NCBI GenBank assembly: GCA_036172665.1
Contig: CM069877.1
Location: forward strand, 15,959,001 to 16,023,000
Direction of reading: 5' to 3'
From: Prosopocoilus inquinatus
Taxonomy: Eukaryota > Arthropoda > Insecta > Coleoptera > Lucanidae
Length of the DNA stretch: 64,000 nucleotides
Every line of letters begins with the position of its first letter. Positions within the stretch are counted from its first letter, which is position 1. The notes under the pieces were generated by a model, which was given only the letters and a program-made list of their open reading frames with translations, did not search any database and had not been told where the DNA came from. Made by a program: the position numbers and the translations under genes. Positions 58,016-64,000 of the stretch are shown here, piece after piece.

Positions 58016-59326
58016 CCGTGCCTTCAATTGATTTCACTGTTTTTTTTTCTTCTAAGATTTGCAGCACTGATGGCTGTTCAATTATTTAATTAAACAAACG
58101 TCAAATTGACACTTTGTAGTTTCAATTAATTCAAAATGTTAGAATTACAGCAGAAAATATTCTATTGTTGAAAGTTATTTTCAAACAGGTAGAATAGAAA
58201 ATGGACAGTTAGTTTACTCAATTAATCAGTGTGTACAGAAATTTCGACAGCAGTTTCCTAATTTTGCTATTACTTATGAACAGCTAGTTAAACATATCCA
58301 TGCTTGTGTTTCGTGAAACAGGATCACTTAATCGCAAAACAGAGAGCGGAGCAGCTAAAAAAAGGACTGCAGCCTGCATTCAAGATGTTCGGGATCGAAC
58401 GGAACACTCTCCCAAGAAATCTATTGCGAAATTTTCACAAGAAGTTCAGCTATCTGTGGGAACATGTCACACTATTCTTAAAAAAGACTTAAAGCTTTAT
58501 CCATATAAGATTCAAGCAGTCCACGAACTCAGGTCAATAGATTTTCATAGAAGAACAGAATATTGTCAGTGGTTTCTTGATAACTTAAACAACGACCACA
58601 TTCTTGACAAGTGTTTCTTTTCCGATGAGGCCTGGTTTCATCTCTCAGGATGTTTAAATAAACAGAATATGAGAATACGGTCAGCAGAAAATCCCCATGA
58701 ATTTGTGGAAACTCCATTACGTCCATTAAAAATTGGTGTTTGGCTAGCAGTGTCAAGAAGGCGTATCATCGGACCAATATTTTTTAACGACTCAGTAACT
58801 GCTGAAAGATACCGAAATGAGTTATTAGAACCTTTCATTAATCAACTACATGATGATGAACTTACAGAAGGGTTTTTTCAGCAAGATAATGCTACTGTCC
58901 ACACAGCTCATCAAACAATGACTTTCCTGCAGCAGTTTTTCGGTAATCGGATTGTGAATTTTCCTGCAAGGTCTCCGGATCTCACAATTATGGATTACTT
59001 CATTTATCCGCGCATGAAAAACCCAGTTTTTAGAACTACGCGTCACACAATCCAAGAACTTCGTGCGGGCATTACAGATGTGTGTGCTAACATAACCTCC
59101 GAACACTTAGCAAATGGGTTTGAAAACATGAAACGCAGAGTACGCTTATGTATTCAAGCTGAAGGAGAGCACTTCGAGCATCTACTTTAAACTTTAATGT
59201 TGTGTTTTTATTTGCAGTTATGATCAGTACTGACAATTAATGACAACCGTTTTCTCTAGAATTGTGTCGCCAACTTCATAAAAAAATCACAGCTTACTTT
59301 AATGAGAAATTCAATTGAAGGCACGG
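58016..59326 (+). mobile_element. DD35D mariner-like element, copy 2
   Basis: Ends CCGTGCCTTCAATTGA and TCAATTGAAGGCACGG are exact inverted repeats flanked by TA (58014-58015, 59327-59328). 1311 bp, highly similar to copy 1. It inserted at the edge of a satellite-like unit. Confidence 0.92.
58138..59190 (+). pseudogene. Mariner-like transposase, copy 2, N-terminal lesions
   Basis: An inserted base near 58162 and losses of about 7 bases near 58175 and 58310, compared with copy 1, break the N-terminus. From ATG 58300 a 296-residue frame is open, with D109 (FFSDEAWF), D196 (QQDNATVH) and D232 (DLTIMDYF). By my count 35 residues separate the last two, one more than classical mariners (34). Without the DNA-binding N-terminus it is probably inactive. 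Confidence 0.92.
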
Positions 59327-59939
59327 TATTAATATCAAAGGTGTCTTTACCGCTGTGCAAAATTTTGAATAAAATTTATCGAAGCAGAAGCCTCGAGTCG
59401 CTATGAAATTTTGTAGGGTGTTTGCGCATTCGACTTAAATAGTTTTGAAAATGGAATTTCTTCCGAAACATGTCAACTAGTCAACCTATTTTACTGTGAT
59501 GTCTGTTTTGTATTGGAAACTTACAAAATTTTACAGTGACTCGAAGCTTCTACTTCGATGATGAATTTTATTCAACATTTTAACTAGTCACTAATCTTAT
59601 GGATAATCCTTTGATTTTACAAACCACGTGGACGATAAATATTAATTTCAATAATAAAATAGTTGAATGCCTAATTGGAACATTCAAAAGTAACCAGTGT
59701 ACAATTGAAAAATTCATCCAGCAGGTTTTGATTTTTTGATGAAAGAGGAGGGTGAGAAAGAGATGACTTTAAAACTGATGGAAGTTTGACAGATGCACGG
59801 CGGGGCCGATTACATTAAAAGTTGGCAGAAATTACCTATGTCTGTAAATATAATAGAAATTGATTTTACAAAACTCACATGCAAGAAAAAGGTTTTTTTT
59901 TTAACAAGTTTATGATTTATGACTAAATCTAACTTTTAA
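59327..59939. other. AT-rich DNA, no gene
   Basis: A short satellite piece (AATAATAAAATAGTTGAATGC) at about 59650. Nothing else recognised. Confidence 0.35.
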
Positions 59940-59949
59940 AATTTAACTA

Positions 59950-60320
59950 ATCTAAAATCGTTTTTGATTGCAGTGAAAATCTCGAGCAGCCTCTGTACAG
60001 CTGTTTCAGCCCTGTTTGAGGCTTCATCAGCAGAGACGTAGCTCGACATTCCCATTGCAGACCAAAAACGACTTGTCCAAAAACGATTTGCAACAAAATT
60101 TTGTAAAACTTTCATTATGCTTTGAGAGCAAGCATGTTCGCCTTGCATGGGGGACTTATTAGGAGCAAATCCGCTTCAATTTGTCTATCCTACTGCAATG
60201 TCAGGTCAAAAGGCGATCATAGGATGTCGCTGTTTTATCTATTCATCACTATTACATCGCAATTGCGAATAAATTGGACGTGTTGTTTTTGGTCTGCAGT
60301 GGGAATGTCGAACTGCGTCT
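59950..60320 (-). repeat. Diverged copy of the 23634-24142 fold-back family
   Basis: It contains both arms in shortened form (59950-60080 and 60255-60320) around the shared centre. On the minus strand CTGATGA, AGCC, loop, GGCT, GAAAC (60030 down to 60003) has the order of a hammerhead-ribozyme core with stem II. The distal stem is imperfect. Confidence 0.7.
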
Positions 60321-61510
60321 CTGCGTTTAAGAAAAGGGAAAGATGTGAGATCGTTCGAAATTTTAAACAAAATTGCCGTACAAATATAATTTAGATTAGT
60401 ACAGAACTTTCAATGATCCTCTTCAGTTGCAGAAACGACTCCTCGAATCAAAATCCAAACGAAGTGTAAGCAACTCCCACGAGCTTCATAAAACAAGCAA
60501 CGTGTAGGAAATCTTTCCTATACAATTTTACGATATCTTTGTTCTAATTTGTACGCAAGCCGAGGAGAACGAAGAAATAAACGAAATCAAGCGGCGAATA
60601 AAATTCAAGATGTTCGTTCCTCCCCGGCAATTTATAGTCTGCAGCTGAAATGCGCTGGAATTGCAGCGGGCGCCGCATTGTTGATGCGAACGAACTCGTT
60701 TGTGTGTCTATATTCCGGCATCCTCGCGCTGATTGAACCTTACGTGTATGCAAATTCGACAATGCTTATTCAAATCGTGAGACATCCCCCATTGTGAACT
60801 CGCGTTCTGCGAACAGTTTTAATACGAATATTCGCAGCCTGCGAGATCCGAATGCTCAAGGATTTATTAGTTTTTTTTCTTCATCTCTATTCTTAACATC
60901 TTTCTAAAAGGCACGTATTTGCAGGATTAGTTGCGATTTATAAATCATTGAATCAATAGTTTCTTGACCTACAACGAAAAATTCCCATTTAGAGTAGTGG
61001 CAACGTAGAATATTGCCTACATCGCGGACCATCATCAATATGAGTATGACCAGAAACGGCTAAACAGAGCTTCGCTTGCCGCAAACTTATATTAATCTCC
61101 ACTGGGGGCACTTATTTTCACTTTCCTTCTCATTTTCTTATATTTCAATTTAATTAATTATTAATTAATAACAAGACAATACACTTGGAAAAAAATTAAT
61201 GTTATGAGGAAAACGAAATTAAAAATGTGAAATAAGTAGTTTGAAGAATTTTTACAGAAAATACTTTTAGATTCCTGTCTCAAAAAATCCTAAGTGCACA
61301 ACACAAACAAATTAGAAGGACCTGAATTGAAACCGAATTACTAACTATAAAAAAATGTCAAGTTAATTCTTGACGAATTTTGTTATAAACAAAGGGGTAA
61401 AGTGTAAAGATCAAAGATTCTTATAGAAAATGGAATCTCATCTCGTGTAGCATTCAAAAAAATGCATTATACACCGTGATTTAAAAATATCCGCCGATAT
61501 TTTCAAAAAA
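60321..61510. other. No gene recognised
   Basis: Short ORFs at 60544-60797 on both strands overlap each other and have no motif. Confidence 0.35.
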
Positions 61511-61514
61511 TAAG

Positions 61515-63125
61515 GTCGCCTCTATATTGGGTGTCCCAAACCTCTGGAAAATGCCAAAAATGCCTCTTTAAATTCATTTTATCAAGAAAAGGTCTTAACA
61601 AAAGTTTTGTAGGTTTTCATTCCGCATAATTTAAAATTATTTTGAAATATACAGGTTGTTTATTAATAAGTTACAAACCTAATTTATTATTATTTAACTG
61701 GAACACTATATAGTTTATTGCAGTTTCGGTTAGCCCTTGAAGAGACGATAAAAATAATTTAAATTATACTTACTTATTTTTAGTAGTTACCGAGTTATTT
61801 TTAATTTTATGCAAAAAATGGGTCACGTTTAATCGTCTACCAAATTGTCAATTTTAATGATACGACAATCAACCTTGGACCAAAATATCTCTAAATCTCT
61901 CTACTTTTACATCATTCTTAAAAACCTAGCAACTATCAACAACACTACGATTCAGTTCGCGTATTGTAAAATTAGTATTTTTTTTTTTTCAAATGGAACA
62001 CCCCGTCCATTATAATACATTTGGATAGTGCTTTCTACAAGCTTTGTAACCATATCATACTTTATGGTCTTAAAATTGATAACTTATGAGTTATTATCGC
62101 TTCTCTATAATCAAATTAAGAAACGTGCTGTATAATATTTATAAGAATGTAAGAAAAGCAAAATGTCTCCAGTCATAAATAGGTTTAAAAAATTTAAACT
62201 ATGGAAAAAAATTTTAAAAAAAACTGCCATATTGCTAACCATGCATCTTCTTCTCATTGTATGTACCGAGTACATTTTTATATCCTTGTTTCTTTACATA
62301 TCCCCATAAATTAAGAATAGTACAAGTGAAAACAGTTTAGTAATAATTTTCTGAAATTTATTTCATATTAACATTAGATTATAATAATAATAATAATCTT
62401 CCACACATGCACACTCCTTGGTTGGTATGAGCCAAAGGATATTCTCATTGAATCTCTAATAGAAATGAAGACCGTAGCTTGGCTGTCGAAATACGTATCT
62501 GTGATTATAAACAAATTGTGATAAGAGATTCATTTGTTTACTCATATTCCCATAAAAGAAGTCGAGAGACAAATCTGGTAACCATGGAGACCACTTCAAA
62601 GCATTACCACGTTCTATCCAGCGATTATACAACCGATTCGTAATATGTTCTTACATGACAGGAATTATCAGAAAAAAATTGTTCAGTTTCCGAATTTATT
62701 TATTTATTTTTAATTAAATCACTAAAAGTACGATAAATTGCATGGATAAATATCTTAAATGATTCTGAGACGAATGAAAATATTATTTTACAGCACGTTC
62801 CTTAAATTGATTATAGAAAAGTGATAATAACTCACAAGGTATAAATCTTAAGACGAATGAATATGGTATGGTTGGAAATCTCGTAGAAAGCACTCTCCAA
62901 ATATACTGTAATATACAGACTATTCCATTTGAAAAAAATGACTAATTTTACAATACGCGAACTGAATCGTAGTGTTGTTGATAGTCACTAGATTTTTAAA
63001 ACTGATGAATATTGTGAAAGTAGAGAGATTTAGAAATATTTTGGTCCAAGGTTGATTGTCGTATCATTAAAATTGACAATTTAGCCGATGATCAAACATG
63101 ACCCACTGTTGCATAAAATTAAAAA
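61515..63125. mobile_element. Long-inverted-repeat element, right arm interrupted
   Basis: About 350-bp arms, 61790-62150 and 62760-63125, are inverted (TTTTTAATTTTATGCA, CAATTTTAATGATACGACAATC, AACCTTGGACCAAAATAT, CTACGATTCAGTTCGCGTATTG). The left arm may continue out to ATTGGGTGTCCCA near 61518. The right arm stops at TA|GGGGAGAG, the start of the pogo-like element. The centre has no intact ORF. Confidence 0.85.
62462..62500 (+). repeat. Penelope-style motif in the centre of the long-inverted-repeat element
   Basis: GAAGACCGTAGC, TTGGCTGTCGAAATACGTAT: same layout as the motif at 24180-24245 (…AAATACGTAT on the other strand). Suggests a retroelement end captured in this element. Confidence 0.35.
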
Positions 63126-64000
63126 TAGGGGAGAGCGGGGATGGTTTGGACACTTCTGTTTTATTGATAAATTTTGTCACGGTAGTTTACGGTAAGCGGC
63201 TGGTAGATTGGAATACAAAATCTAATTCTTTGTCTTAAGATTGCACATTTTATTTTTAACGTAAATAAATTTTTATTACTACAAAAAATATTTCGTGGAA
63301 AGAAACTTTTGTCCAGAGTATCCCCGCAGCGGGGGATAGATTGGCCAATATTTTAAAATATCAATATCACTTTTGAATTGATGAAATATAACAAATAATA
63401 ATAATCTAAATTTACAACAAACTATACTCTTCCAAGTTCTGGTTAAAATATATCATGTTCAAATACCTAGATCGTTTATCTTGTAGAGGCTGTGGTAATT
63501 TAGTTCTGAGATCTTCAAAAGGTACAGAACATACTTCGTTTGTTTCCTTAAATCGATATGAAGGAAAGTGGCTTTTATAAAACTGCACTTCATATCCTGT
63601 TAAAAATTTCTCTGTGATCTTGGATATAAAGTGCCTGCTATCTTGTAATTTTTTCTATGGACTTTTATGATAGCATAGTCTCCAAGATTCAATTTTTTAA
63701 CATCATTTTCATTATCTTCACCAGGGTCTGCAAATATTTCGTCATCATCACTACTGTCTTTAGCAATAAATACTTCATCTTCACTTTCCGATGAAGCATC
63801 TACTATCTTTCTCTTTATTCTTTTGACATCAGGTTTTGCGACTTTTTTCATTTTGGTAGCTACAATGGCGTCTTTTTCAGGGGTGTCAGTTGCAATGATA
63901 GATTTTTTCTTGGGTCTCCCACGTGTCGTTGCTTTCCTTGGGGCCGCCTTTGGATACGGTGGTATTACCTCTGGACTTATGAAGCTGTCTTCTTTTGAGG
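63126..64000 (-). mobile_element. 3' part of a pogo/Tigger-like DNA transposon
   Basis: It starts TA|GGGGAGAGCGGGGATGG, in the style of insect pogo-like ends with a TA target. A subterminal CCCCGCAGCGGGG dyad lies at about 63324. The transposase C-terminus is coded on the minus strand and runs off the window. Confidence 0.75.
63426..63999 (-). pseudogene. Pogo/Tigger-like transposase, C-terminal part
   Basis: The frame is open from the window edge: SPEVIPPYPKAAPRK and IATDTPEKDAI are the typical tail of pogo/Jerky-related transposases. It continues through a Ser/Asp/Glu-rich stretch (SSESEDEVF, KDSSDDDEIF) to KLNLGDYAIIKVHRKNY. Near 63630 the frame changes; SRHFISKITEKFLTGYEVQFYKS then continues in another frame to about 63426. 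The catalytic DDE domain would lie beyond the window. The Met at 63851 is internal. Confidence 0.78.

Overview
This window looks like a piece of an AT-rich arthropod genome, most likely an insect. Evidence is a beaten-path (beat)-type immunoglobulin-superfamily gene split by very long introns, canonical GT..AG splice sites, and a dense, nested population of eukaryotic transposable elements. I see no bacterial-style operons, rRNA, tRNA or CRISPR. The order of insect cannot be fixed from the sequence.

The only host gene I can support is on the minus strand. A signal-peptide exon (43214-43265) and two exons of an Ig domain (21970-22120 and 21636-21847) join in phase. A roughly 21-kb first intron holds most of the middle of the window, and the remaining 3' exons are not found here. 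Beat proteins are axon-guidance ligands of Side receptors, so this is probably a neuronal cell-surface or secreted protein.

Layout. 1-5340: 3' half of a Ty3/gypsy Pol and a long non-coding tail. 5344-6460: minus-strand gag/protease relic of another gypsy element with a primer-binding site. 7195-12155: composite bracketed by diverged inverted flanks, holding a RAG1/Transib-like transposase relic, a DD41D mariner and a hAT-like terminus. 13000-20640: satellite pieces, a TTAA-flanked mini-element, MITEs and a LINE tail. 21636-43265: beat gene; its first intron contains a 9-bp-TSD MITE, fold-back repeats, a Tc1/IS630-like relic, a gypsy element with a macrodomain and CCCH finger on its Pol (28687-32613), a long-inverted-repeat element and a 3-copy ~0.97-kb tandem repeat. 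43930-51690: short satellites, MITEs, a mariner relic, a hAT relic, a DD35D mariner and perfect palindromes. 51690-64000: small MITEs, a second DD35D mariner, another fold-back repeat copy, a long-inverted-repeat element and the 3' end of a pogo/Tigger-like transposon running off the window.

The most striking observation is the gypsy element at 28687-32613. Its integrase is followed in frame by a TARG1/OARD1-like macrodomain, with both residues matching the known catalytic Lys and Asp kept, and by a CCCH zinc finger. The copy has a clean 4-bp target duplication, but its 5' LTR is a 17-bp stub fused directly to pol, and one stop codon interrupts pol. Second is the RAG1-core-like relic at 8354-9739. 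Most mobile genes here carry visible lesions; the DD41D mariner is the closest to intact.
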